Assembly (NCBI RefSeq): GCF_023349125.1
Contig: NZ_JAKIKT010000009.1
Span: 124,001-188,000, forward strand
Source: Shewanella corallii
GTDB lineage: Bacteria > Pseudomonadota > Gammaproteobacteria > Enterobacterales > Shewanellaceae
DNA length: 64,000 nucleotides
Reading direction: 5' to 3'
A model generated the notes under the pieces. It had not been told where the DNA came from, did not search any database, and saw only the letters and a program-made list of their open reading frames with translations. Numbering within the stretch: the stretch's first letter is position 1; each line of letters opens with the position of its first letter. Positions 17,361 to 25,182 of the stretch are shown in pieces. Position numbers and translations under genes: made by a program.

Positions 17361-18218
17361 TCAAACCTGCTCCTCAATACTCAATCTCTTGCGTACCTGT
17401 TTCTCTCCAAACGCTTCCATCCAGTATTTAAGCAGTACCGGATTGGTTTGCTCCGTCGGATTCTGCAGGTTCCAACTACCCTTCCATATCCCGTCGGCAA
17501 TCAGGTGAGTCACCGCACTCTCAATGGCAGCCGATACGGACAAACTCACAGGTTCATTGGTAGTGAAACCCGCCTCGCCTTCCAGCAACTCCTGGGCGTC
17601 AATAAACTTAAATACCCCGGTTGTCACTTCAAGGGACAGCACAGATTTAGTTGTAGTGACGTTACTCAGCATACGACCGGTGCGGATATCAACCGCTCGC
17701 AGATTCACAGTCACAGTGTCTACCCGGAACTGGGTCGAAGCGCCAATTCCCAGATATCTTGCACCTGCGCCGCCGGTTCTCAGGTTGGTGTCGTAGGCAA
17801 CTATCCCCCCTTCCAGCAGGATTTGCGCGCTGTTCAACTGAGGCAGCTTGCCACCATCACCATTCAGTCCGGCACGAACAATTTTGCGCTCAGTCAGCAG
17901 GTTCTGAAGCCCTTCTCGCTCAACCGGAATAAACCAGTTTGAATCACTCAGCGCTTTCGCCAACAGGGCGGTACCACTTTGAGGAACTGCGGTTGAAAAG
18001 TTACTGGAGGGGATAGGCTTGTACTGCCCGGTTTGATCTCTGAAGTCATAGACCGCAGCGACAATTGCCCCCTGCGGGGATGGCAATTCAGTCAAATCAA
18101 AGTAGGTTTGCCCTCTGGGCATCAAACTGGACGAATGCTCGATCTCTTCGAGCATATCTGTGGTTGAGCTGCAGCCTGCCAACGCCAGCACTGCCAACAC
18201 AGGGAGCCAATATTTCAT
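17361..18218 (-). CDS. csgG: Curli secretion channel lipoprotein CsgG
   Basis: A 285-residue outer-membrane lipoprotein (lipobox LALAGC) forming the nonameric export pore for curli subunits. Conserved features include VAAVYDFRDQTGQYKP, the constriction-loop region PSSNFSTAVPQSG, and VEREGLQNLLTERKIVRAG. Length is close to the E. coli protein (277). It is the last gene of the curli operon; csgF ends one nucleotide upstream. All typical CsgG features are present and I see no damage. Confidence 0.96.
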   Translation of the reverse strand: MKYWLPVLAVLALAGCSSTTDMLEEIEHSSSLMPRGQTYFDLTELPSPQGAIVAAVYDFRDQTGQYKPIPSSNFSTAVPQSGTALLAKALSDSNWFIPVEREGLQNLLTERKIVRAGLNGDGGKLPQLNSAQILLEGGIVAYDTNLRTGGAGARYLGIGASTQFRVDTVTVNLRAVDIRTGRMLSNVTTTKSVLSLEVTTGVFKFIDAQELLEGEAGFTTNEPVSLSVSAAIESAVTHLIADGIWKGSWNLQNPTEQTNPVLLKYWMEAFGEKQVRKRLSIEEQV

Positions 18219-18219
18219 A

Positions 18220-18636
18220 TCAACCTCCCTCCGAGATCAGGCCACCGACCTCAATCACTGTGGTTTCGCCCGTGGCAATATCAAGAATATGAACCAGCAA
18301 AGAACCATCTTCGTTGACCACATTAATTTCAAAATCATCGGTGCGCAGATAGCCTTCTCCACCGTTGGCGGCGTCGTTAAACAGCTGGCTCATCAGCCGG
18401 GATTCCAGAGAGCTGGCCAGACGTTCAAGTGCGGTAGGCGGCACATAACCACTGCCTGAGTTATTGTCGTTCTGGGCAGAAGCATTTTGCATCAGGTAGG
18501 AGCCATTCAGCGGGTTACCACCAAATGCCGGGTTGACCGGTGTGTAGGTCAATTGAGTCGCCGAAGTGGCGGACGAGGCCAATAAACAGCTTAATGCCAA
18601 CATCCTTATTGAGTGTTTTCTTGTCATCCCTGTCAC
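18220..18636 (-). CDS. csgF: Curli assembly factor CsgF
   Basis: A 138-residue secreted protein with a signal peptide ending near SATSAT. The mature N-terminus carries TYTPVNPAFGGNPLNGSYLM, split here as TYTPVNPAFGG and NPLNGSYLM, which is the CsgF signature that inserts into the CsgG channel and anchors the nucleator. It lies between csgE and csgG in the same operon. The motif is essentially diagnostic. Confidence 0.95.
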   Translation of the reverse strand: MTGMTRKHSIRMLALSCLLASSATSATQLTYTPVNPAFGGNPLNGSYLMQNASAQNDNNSGSGYVPPTALERLASSLESRLMSQLFNDAANGGEGYLRTDDFEINVVNEDGSLLVHILDIATGETTVIEVGGLISEGG

Positions 18637-18663
18637 CCTTATTCTTGTTGTTAAAACTGAGTC

Positions 18664-19146
18664 CTAAAACTCATCTGCCGCCAGATCCGGATCCATCAGC
18701 GAGGACCAGGCAGCTTGATCTCTTTGTTGTCTTAAAACTTTATCTACGTATGAAGCAGCAGATTTAGCCTGCGCATCAATGTTTCTGCTGGCGGGGGACA
18801 CCACAGTCACAAAGACAGGTTTACGGTTGTGGAGTATGGTCATGCGGGAGCCATTACGGGCTGAAGCCTGCTCCTTTATGGTCAAACCATCATGATCTGT
18901 CATGCCACCGATATTGCGGTAATCCATCACAAACTCTTTGTAGAATCTGTGCCCAAAGCGGGTCATGGTGCGGTTGAGGATCAGGCCATCAATCAGGTCT
19001 GATTCAATTTTGGGTTTGTTATCGCTGATATCCTGGACAGGAGTCTCTTTGACACTGATATGAGTATCTGTGCTCTTAGCTATCACAGGACAGCAAACTG
19101 CCACAAACAAGATTGGAAAAAATAGATAAAAACGAGCCATTACCAC
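18664..19146 (-). CDS. csgE: Curli secretion gatekeeper CsgE
   Basis: A protein of 158-160 residues with a signal peptide. The core SDLIDGLILNRTMTRFGHRF, then DYRNIGG, LTIKEQASARNGSRM and a late VDKV segment match CsgE, the periplasmic adaptor that caps CsgG and feeds CsgA into it. A GTG at 19146 has AAGG 7 nt upstream; the ATG at 19140 is the alternative start. It is preceded by a hairpin that separates it from csgA, as expected if the machinery is needed in lower amount than the fibre subunit. Confidence 0.93.
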   Translation of the reverse strand: MVMARFYLFFPILFVAVCCPVIAKSTDTHISVKETPVQDISDNKPKIESDLIDGLILNRTMTRFGHRFYKEFVMDYRNIGGMTDHDGLTIKEQASARNGSRMTILHNRKPVFVTVVSPASRNIDAQAKSAASYVDKVLRQQRDQAAWSSLMDPDLAADEF

Positions 19147-19264
19147 CCAACATCCTTGCTTTGAGAGACGCCTGAACCATGGCGAATCAGCGGTATCAAT
19201 TGCGCAACAATTGTAATCAAATTGAGCGTAAGCAACAACCAGGAGCGATTGATTTCACTGACAA

Positions 19265-19284
19265 AAGGGAGCCGAAGCTCCCTT
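19265..19284 (-). terminator. UUCG-loop hairpin between csgA and csgE
   Basis: On the minus strand, aagggagc and gctccctt close a TTCG tetraloop, giving a very stable C(UUCG)G cap, followed by TTTTG. It ends the csgA message about 24 nt past the stop, probably as a partial terminator allowing limited csgEFG read-through. Confidence 0.75.
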
Positions 19285-19308
19285 ATCGTCAAGACTCAAC
19301 TCAGGTGA

Positions 19309-21627
19309 TTAGAAGCTCTGAGTTCCCTGAGTGATGGTTACGGTGTTACCCATACCATTGGTGTTCACAGTGGCAAGGTTGTAGGAATCGTGCTGAGTCA
19401 CAGTGACAGTGTTGTTGTTACTGCCAAATGCATTGCCAATAGAGATGTCAGCAGTCTGGCCAATGCCAAACTGATCGACTGTTACCAGGGCATCATCACC
19501 GTTGACATACACATCAGCGTTGTGACTGTTACCAGTCTGATCAATCCATACTTCACTGCTAAAGCCATTCGCGGCTTCCACTGAGGCGTAGTTAAATTCG
19601 CCATCTTGAGCAATATCTACCACGGCATAGCTGAAAGCCACATCAGCATAAGCCTGGTTATTGTCACCTTGCTGGTTGATAGTCAGCATATTGTTGTTGC
19701 CACGAGTGCCTGCACCGTAGCCAGGAGCACCGAGGGAAGAGCCATCATTCTTGGCTGTGATGCTGTTGCCGTCACCGTTTTGAGTCAGGTTGATATTGTT
19801 GTTATCACCCAACTCAGTGGTCGCACCGGCATTATTGGCATTGCCGGTTTGGGTCACGGTGACAAAGTTGCCATAGCTATTGTCTACCTGCTTAACCTGA
19901 GCATAGTTGCCCTCACCACCGGATTGAGTAATAGTCGCAGAGTCACCGGTACCACGCTGATCTACATAGATCTCATTACCAGTTTCACCGCTGCCACTTT
20001 GAGATGCGATCAGGCTGTTACCAGTCCCCATCTGGGATACTGTGGCTTTGGAGTTTTGGTCAATCTGAGTCAAATCAACTGTGTTATCTGCGTTTTGAGT
20101 GATAACGGCCACACTGTCAACACCGCCTTGGGTCAGGGTTATTGAGTTACCACCATTTAGCTGGTCGATGGTAGCTTCAGCTGAGAACCCTTCCTGAGTG
20201 GCAACCAGGTTATTGTCTAAACCGGATTGCGTCGCAATCAGTGTGTTTTCATCACCGGATTGAGTAACAAACGCCTTGCTACCATCGGCTTGAGTCACGC
20301 TGGCGCCATTAGTGGCGGCTGATTGCAACAGCTCAACGCGGTTGCTATCGCCACTTTGAGCCACTGTTGCGGTATTGTCTGCGCCATACTGATCAACATC
20401 GGCATAGTTATAGGAATCCGCTTGGGTCACAGTCGCTGTGTTGCCTGCAGCGGTTTGATCCACATAGGCTTTGTTTTCAACGCCATCCTGAGCCAGGGTG
20501 ACAGTATTGTTGCGCGCACTTTGGGTAACATAGCCTTCGTTTTCACTTTGAGCCTGGGTCACAGTCGCCGTATTGAATTTAGCGGTTTGCTTAATTTCAG
20601 ACTTGTTGGCTGAACCCGACTGCATCAGCGTAGCCGTGGTGGTATCAGAATTGGCAGCATGACTATAGTTGGCAGTGTTTTGATTGATCACACCTTGGTT
20701 GCCATCGCCAGTCTGAGTCAGGGTCGCATCCGCACCATCAGACACACGCTGGTTGATAGTCGCAGTGTTACCGGCACCCACATTTTGCGTGACTACAGCG
20801 GTGGCGTTATCAGACAGAAAGTTATCGATAGTGGCGGTATCACCATTACCATTCTGATTGATCTGGGAGTAACCACCGTCAGCATTTTCCTGGGTTATTG
20901 TGGCGGTATTGCCTGACGCGATTGCGCCCATAGTACCTTGGTTAATTTCTGCCTCAGCACTACCTTCGGTACGCAATTTCTGAGTAATAGTCGCACTGTT
21001 GGAATCGCCATAGGTGTTGATGTCAGCACTTGCTGTGGCAACATTGGCGCGCTGAGTAATATTGGCTGTGTTGTCGTTACCCTCTTGAGTTGCAGTAGCT
21101 GTGGCACTGCCATCAGTATTACGCTGGGTAATATTGTTGGTGTTACCGTCACCCATAGAGGTGGCAAATGCTATCGAGTTAGCAACATTATTTTCCTGCA
21201 GCACATTAGAACGGTTGTCTGAACCCTGCTGGTAAAGAGAAGCAGTCGCATCTCCACGAGTGGCGCGCTGGGTCACTGTACCTATGTTGCCATCGCCCTC
21301 TGCATAAATGCCCGCATTTGAGCCGCCCACTTCATTTTCCTGCAGAATGGTCGACACATTACCGGTACCCACTTTCTGCTCGATATCTGCAAACGCTTTG
21401 CCACCGGCGCCACCTGTATCCTTCTGAGTAATGGTAGCGGTATCGCCATTACCAAGTTGACGCACAAATGCCTCACTGCCAGTGCTGTTCTGGGCCTGGT
21501 CTATGGTGGTGGTATTATTATCACCAACCTGAGTTACATCGGCTTTATTGTCTACTGGTGTAGTAGCAAACGCAGCGCCACTGGTCAGCATGGCAGCAAC
21601 TAAAATTGAAATATTGGATTTTTTCAT
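19309..21627 (-). CDS. csgA: Giant major curlin, CsgA-type, about 30 repeats
   Basis: A 772-residue secreted amyloid subunit, far larger than E. coli CsgA (about 150 residues, 5 repeats). After the signal peptide (MKKSNISILVAAMLTSGAAFA) nearly the whole protein consists of about 30 units of roughly 22 residues, following a degenerate pattern such as ATVTQxGxxNxAxVxQ, for example NTATVTQADSYNYADVDQ and NTATITQ. It has alternating Gln/Asn positions, few charges and almost no cysteine, as expected of a beta-solenoid curlin. The last unit ends NTVTITQGTQSF. A strong Shine-Dalgarno (AAGGG) precedes the ATG. It lies between csgB and csgE. The gene is intact, so this is not a repeat-expansion artefact within the window. 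Confidence 0.92.
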   Translation of the reverse strand: MKKSNISILVAAMLTSGAAFATTPVDNKADVTQVGDNNTTTIDQAQNSTGSEAFVRQLGNGDTATITQKDTGGAGGKAFADIEQKVGTGNVSTILQENEVGGSNAGIYAEGDGNIGTVTQRATRGDATASLYQQGSDNRSNVLQENNVANSIAFATSMGDGNTNNITQRNTDGSATATATQEGNDNTANITQRANVATASADINTYGDSNSATITQKLRTEGSAEAEINQGTMGAIASGNTATITQENADGGYSQINQNGNGDTATIDNFLSDNATAVVTQNVGAGNTATINQRVSDGADATLTQTGDGNQGVINQNTANYSHAANSDTTTATLMQSGSANKSEIKQTAKFNTATVTQAQSENEGYVTQSARNNTVTLAQDGVENKAYVDQTAAGNTATVTQADSYNYADVDQYGADNTATVAQSGDSNRVELLQSAATNGASVTQADGSKAFVTQSGDENTLIATQSGLDNNLVATQEGFSAEATIDQLNGGNSITLTQGGVDSVAVITQNADNTVDLTQIDQNSKATVSQMGTGNSLIASQSGSGETGNEIYVDQRGTGDSATITQSGGEGNYAQVKQVDNSYGNFVTVTQTGNANNAGATTELGDNNNINLTQNGDGNSITAKNDGSSLGAPGYGAGTRGNNNMLTINQQGDNNQAYADVAFSYAVVDIAQDGEFNYASVEAANGFSSEVWIDQTGNSHNADVYVNGDDALVTVDQFGIGQTADISIGNAFGSNNNTVTVTQHDSYNLATVNTNGMGNTVTITQGTQSF

Positions 21628-21676
21628 TTTCCCTTCTTCCCTTGGTTATTATTCCCTGACGCAAGCGCCAGCATCC

Positions 21677-22192
21677 TTACTGAAATCCCTGGTTTACCAC
21701 TGTGTGCTGCTGAGTCCCCCACTGACGGACAGAAACAGCATTACCAAAGCCTCGTTGATTGATTTCTATGTGATTGTTACTGCCGGTTTGATGAATAAAA
21801 GCCTGGTTACCAAAACCGGTTTGATTCACCTCGAAATAGAGATTTGAGCCATCCTGTAGCCCGTAGACTCCATTTCCCATTCCCTGCTGCTGGATTACAC
21901 CCTCAATATCTAAGCCAGATTGAGTCAGCACGGCGATATTCCCGGCACCCGATTGCTCGATCGAGCTATTGATGCTCAAACCTTTTTGGTTCAACAGGGT
22001 TAGGTTGTTAAACCCGCTTTGAGAGATGTCGGCACTGAGGATGTCACCGCTTTGAGATACTCTGGCGAACTGGCTGTAGAGGCCCAGTTCGTCAAAGTCA
22101 CTTAAATCCGGGTGAGCATTAGCGTCTGTAGATAAGGAGGCTGCCAGTAACATCAATGTTGTCAGCCCAAGCCTGAAGTTCAACGTCGCCAT
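21677..22192 (-). CDS. csgB: Minor curlin, CsgB-type nucleator
   Basis: A 171-residue secreted protein with a signal peptide ending near TDANA and about five curlin repeats (SADISQSGFNNLTLLNQKG, QQQGMGNGVYGLQ, NQTGFGNQAFIHQTG, NQRGFGNAVSVRQ). It ends with QHTVVNQGFQ, resembling the CsgB end. It is the first gene of the operon, as csgB is in enterics, and precedes csgA by 49 nt. It should nucleate CsgA polymerisation at the cell surface. Confidence 0.9.
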   Translation of the reverse strand: MATLNFRLGLTTLMLLAASLSTDANAHPDLSDFDELGLYSQFARVSQSGDILSADISQSGFNNLTLLNQKGLSINSSIEQSGAGNIAVLTQSGLDIEGVIQQQGMGNGVYGLQDGSNLYFEVNQTGFGNQAFIHQTGSNNHIEINQRGFGNAVSVRQWGTQQHTVVNQGFQ

Positions 22193-22353
22193 CCCTGCTG
22201 TTGTTGTTTTTATTGCTGGCTATTATGGAGGGGAGATATACCAAATGGGATACCACCACTGGGTGACTAACGCTTGTCAAAAGGACTATTTGAAAGCGCC
22301 AAAATAGAAAAAAGAACTAACAAAAACAAAGAAATATCATCACTTAGAATGAC
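22193..22353 (-). other. Upstream region of the curli operon
   Basis: About 160 nt between csgB and the terminator of the next gene. A good -35 (TTGACA on the minus strand, near 22274-22279) is present, but no clear -10 lies at 16-18 nt. No regulator gene of the csgD type is nearby. Confidence 0.35.
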
Positions 22354-22377
22354 AAAAAGGCGCTATTCAGCGCCTTT
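22354..22377 (-). terminator. Intrinsic terminator of the coiled-coil membrane protein gene
   Basis: A 9-bp perfect stem (aaaggcgct/agcgccttt, 22356-22377) with a 4-nt loop is followed on the minus strand by TTTTTGTC. Confidence 0.8.
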
Positions 22378-22392
22378 AAAGTAGATTTTGTA

Positions 22393-22420
22393 CTAGCCAT
22401 GGTTGGATAACCATGGCTAG
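22393..22420. repeat. Perfect 12-bp inverted repeat in the 3' untranslated region
   Basis: ctagccatggtt (22393-22404) and aaccatggctag (22409-22420) form a perfect stem with a 4-nt loop, just upstream of the intrinsic terminator at 22354-22377. It has no T-run, so it is more than a simple terminator; it could be an mRNA-protecting stem or a protein site. Confidence 0.55.
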
Positions 22421-22446
22421 TCGATTACGTATCTAATTGGATTTGC

Positions 22447-23964
22447 TTAACTTGTAGTGGAAGGTGCTACCTCATCTGACTCAGAATTTACCTGCTCAGA
22501 CGAAGGTTTTACCTCTTCTTTAGCCAAATTCCGTGCTTCTCGTTTTAGATAGAAGCTGGCCAGTGCCAACATAACCCCGGTTACAGCGGCAATCAGTGCC
22601 AACGAGCCAAACCATACAAGTGCCACTATACCCACAGTGCTGCGCCCGACTTCTGCGGCATTGTCTTTGCCGGTTACATACATGGCGATACGGTAAACCT
22701 GGTTTTGGTTAATCAAGTGATTAATCTGGGTGTTCAGCAGTCGCTGCTCGTTTCTAAGTTTAAAGATCTGCTCCTCAAACCCGAATACCTGTTGACTGAT
22801 GCGTTCCAATTCATTGCGCTTGGTAGCTTCATACTCCGCCAGTTCAGCAAGATTGTCTTCCCGCATACCAATAAACTGGTTTTGCTCAGTCCTGGCTTTA
22901 GCGACAATAGAGTTTCTCAGGCGGGCATTCTGGTTATAGCGACTTTGGATCTCAGCTTTCTTCTCATCGATACGCTCATTGATATCCTTGATTCGACGGT
23001 CATACTTGCTGTTCACAAACTCAATTTGCTGCCTTAGCTGATTCTCCATCAGGGACTGCTTCTCAAGTGCGCCGCCACCGAGATACCCCGTAGTAATGGT
23101 GGCCAGCATCTGCTCTTTCTCACGAATAAGCTGACGATATTTGCGCTCCACTGAAGCCTCGGTAAGGAAGCTGGCATCATCCATCTCCCGCTTCATTTCG
23201 GCCTTAAGCGCTTCAAGTTCCGCCAGCAACCTTTCTCTTTCATCTTTACTGCCGGAGACGTTACTCACCACGGTACTGGTAAAGCGCTCTTCAATAAGTA
23301 CTTTCTCTTCGTTCCAATCTTTATAGTAGCCATCGCGGATCGTCATCAGCTCAGCAATTTCCTGCTTAAGCTTGGGCTCAAAGTTGGCATTAATAGAGGT
23401 CAGCTGTTGGTTCTTACTGGCCTCAATACGAGCCAGGTTTTCATCCAACACCAACTGAGATTGCTCATCCTCCTGTGCAATCTCTGCCATCAGTTCCTCT
23501 TCGGTAAACTTCTGTACATGAGCCCGACGCTTTTCAAGCAGTTCAATCTCAGTGTCTACATTGAGAATTTCGTTCTTACGATTATCAATGGCTCTGCTGA
23601 GATTGGAGAAGTTACGCTCGAAACCATTAAGCATGGTTTCAAAGGTAATGATGCAAAGGAAGAATACGAAAAACAGGAAGATACTGCGCCACCACAGGTT
23701 ACGCGTTGCCATAAAGGCAAATACCAGTGGAATTTTACACAACTCTACCGCAGCCACCAGCAGGAAGGGCAAACCGGCAATCACAATCGCCGAGGCGCTG
23801 TCGATAAAGCTGATATTTTCGAAGGTTGAAATTGAATTGAATGCCGATACCGACATCAGGATTGAGATGGTGAAGCCGATCAATACGGCAATTACCTCTA
23901 CGGTCCACGCAAGGCGGATCAAAAACGTAGAGTAGTACTTAATATTCTGCTGTTCATCTTGCAT
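22447..23964 (-). CDS. Unrecognised inner-membrane protein with long coiled coil
   Basis: A 505-residue protein I do not recognise. Three hydrophobic segments lie at about residues 15-40, 55-80 and 92-112, followed by a long, highly charged region (about 120-410) rich in Glu, Lys, Arg and Gln with heptad-like spacing (NRKNEILNVDTEIELLEKRR, EELMAEIAQEDEQSQ and similar), then one transmembrane segment near 445-475 and a short acidic tail. Helical hairpin-like coiled coils between membrane anchors are seen in scaffold and septum proteins, but no family motif is apparent. The ATG has AAAAAAGG upstream. A 608-nt non-coding leader separates it from yheV-side genes. It is monocistronic, ending in a terminator and a perfect inverted repeat. 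Confidence 0.75.
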   Translation of the reverse strand: MQDEQQNIKYYSTFLIRLAWTVEVIAVLIGFTISILMSVSAFNSISTFENISFIDSASAIVIAGLPFLLVAAVELCKIPLVFAFMATRNLWWRSIFLFFVFFLCIITFETMLNGFERNFSNLSRAIDNRKNEILNVDTEIELLEKRRAHVQKFTEEELMAEIAQEDEQSQLVLDENLARIEASKNQQLTSINANFEPKLKQEIAELMTIRDGYYKDWNEEKVLIEERFTSTVVSNVSGSKDERERLLAELEALKAEMKREMDDASFLTEASVERKYRQLIREKEQMLATITTGYLGGGALEKQSLMENQLRQQIEFVNSKYDRRIKDINERIDEKKAEIQSRYNQNARLRNSIVAKARTEQNQFIGMREDNLAELAEYEATKRNELERISQQVFGFEEQIFKLRNEQRLLNTQINHLINQNQVYRIAMYVTGKDNAAEVGRSTVGIVALVWFGSLALIAAVTGVMLALASFYLKREARNLAKEEVKPSSEQVNSESDEVAPSTTS

Positions 23965-24572
23965 GCCACAAAACCTTTTTTATGTTCAGGCAGCTGACGG
24001 GATCTCCCTATCGACCGATAGAAAAGCTGCTTGTTATTTTACGATCCCGGATGATCGCGTTAAACGGCACATTTCCGGATAAGGTGAGACAGCCACATTG
24101 CCATCACCTCTCCAATCGTCACACTTAGGTAAGCACACTCAACAGCAACACAGGTTTGCAGAAAACAACAACGCCCCTGTCTTTCGTTCGATTGAAAACA
24201 AAAGACCGCACATTACTCTCAAAACAGGTGTTTGAATCACTCACAGAATCAATGAGCCTGAGAAATTGTAAACACACAGGATCAAATGCTGTCAACGCAA
24301 CATTTTCAAAACATTTGATTCAAAAATAGTTCAGAAGAGTTCTGAGCGCCAAAGGAAACAAAAGACGACTAAGGGGCAAAAGTAACAAGATACGGGGGAA
24401 ACGCCATAGAAACGTATTTACTTATCTGTTTCACAAGCAATTTTCAATCACGGCAGATGAACAAAGCCGGATACTGACTTAACCGTCACAGCGCGTAATA
24501 CCAGTTCTGTCATCAGATTGAACCTTTTTGATAAAATTGTCTGCAGTCGCCCTTCACTTCCCGGATTTCTCT
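23965..24572 (-). other. Long non-coding leader of the coiled-coil membrane protein gene
   Basis: About 600 nt with no supportable gene. A weak promoter-like pair is visible on the minus strand: TTGACA (24290-24295) and TACAAT (24265-24270), with a 19-nt spacer, roughly 300 nt upstream of the start. A small perfect hairpin, ctatcg/cgatag at 24008-24021, lies closer to the gene. A long 5' leader or a small RNA gene would fit, but I see no direct evidence for the latter. Confidence 0.35.
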
Positions 24573-24839
24573 ATGCCAGCTTTATATAGAGCCATACCAC
24601 CCGCTGTTGCTTTAGTCACACTGATGCTCTTCAACCAGGTTTTTGGTAGGTCAGCAGAAGGTAGCATCTCGTCTGTATTTAACCTCTGGGAAGGAATTAA
24701 CGGGTTGGCATTTATGTTGGCATTTGGATTGGGAGCGCCAGCATGGTTATCACTGACGCTGTCTGCAGCATTCTCACTGCTGGTGTGCATTGCAGGCTAC
24801 AAACTGGGAGTGAAAGCCCAGACAATGTTCAGGGTTTGA
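24573..24839 (+). CDS. Small two-helix membrane protein
   Basis: An 88-residue protein with two long hydrophobic stretches (ALYRAIPPAVALVTLMLF and LAFMLAFGLGAPAWLSLTL) and a short C-terminus. I do not recognise the family. The ATG at 24573 gives a compact membrane protein; the longer frame starts at 24528 with no ribosome binding site. Its end overlaps the convergent yheV by 11 nt, which is unusual and supports compact gene packing. The reading frame is hydrophobic throughout, so a non-coding alternative is possible but less likely. Confidence 0.55.
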   Translation: MPALYRAIPPAVALVTLMLFNQVFGRSAEGSISSVFNLWEGINGLAFMLAFGLGAPAWLSLTLSAAFSLLVCIAGYKLGVKAQTMFRV

Positions 24840-25023
24840 ACACCCCAATGATGTCACCACCAGCCTGGTCGCTGACCTGTTTGTCAGTCTGCTTCTCGCG
24901 ATAGTCACACTCGGTACATTCCACTGTTTCCACACCGTTCTCCATAAACAGCATAATGCTGTCCATCGCCTGACACTTGGGACACCGGGCGCCAGCCACG
25001 AAGCGTTTTTTCATTCTGGTCAT
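24829..25023 (-). CDS. yheV: YheV-family zinc ribbon protein
   Basis: A 64-residue protein with two CxxC pairs (ARCPKCQ and VECTECDYR), the YheV family pattern. In enterics it accompanies prlC and similar genes; the function is unknown. The ATG at 25023 has AAGGAG 6-8 nt upstream, so the longer frame reaching 25074 is not used. It ends within the 3' end of the convergent small membrane protein. Confidence 0.88.
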   Translation of the reverse strand: MTRMKKRFVAGARCPKCQAMDSIMLFMENGVETVECTECDYREKQTDKQVSDQAGGDIIGVFKP

Positions 25024-25182
25024 TGGATTTGCTCCTTTTTTTCGGCCATTTTGCCATACTGGGCGAAAAATCAATACGTTCTATCACATCAGCCAGGATT
25101 AACCGGTATAGGATTTCCCCACCCCAGGCCTTTGCGGTAAGATGCCGCCCAATTATGTTCCATCCGGCCAGAATTCCGACCC

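Noticed and set aside
19606..20613. Long open frames on the strand opposite csgA
   Set aside because: The curlin repeats create frames open on both strands. The antisense translations are hydrophobic low-complexity strings without ribosome binding sites.
19309..21627. CRISPR-like regular spacing in the repeats
   Set aside because: The periodicity is in the protein code (about 66 nt), DNA repeats are imperfect and there are no spacers.
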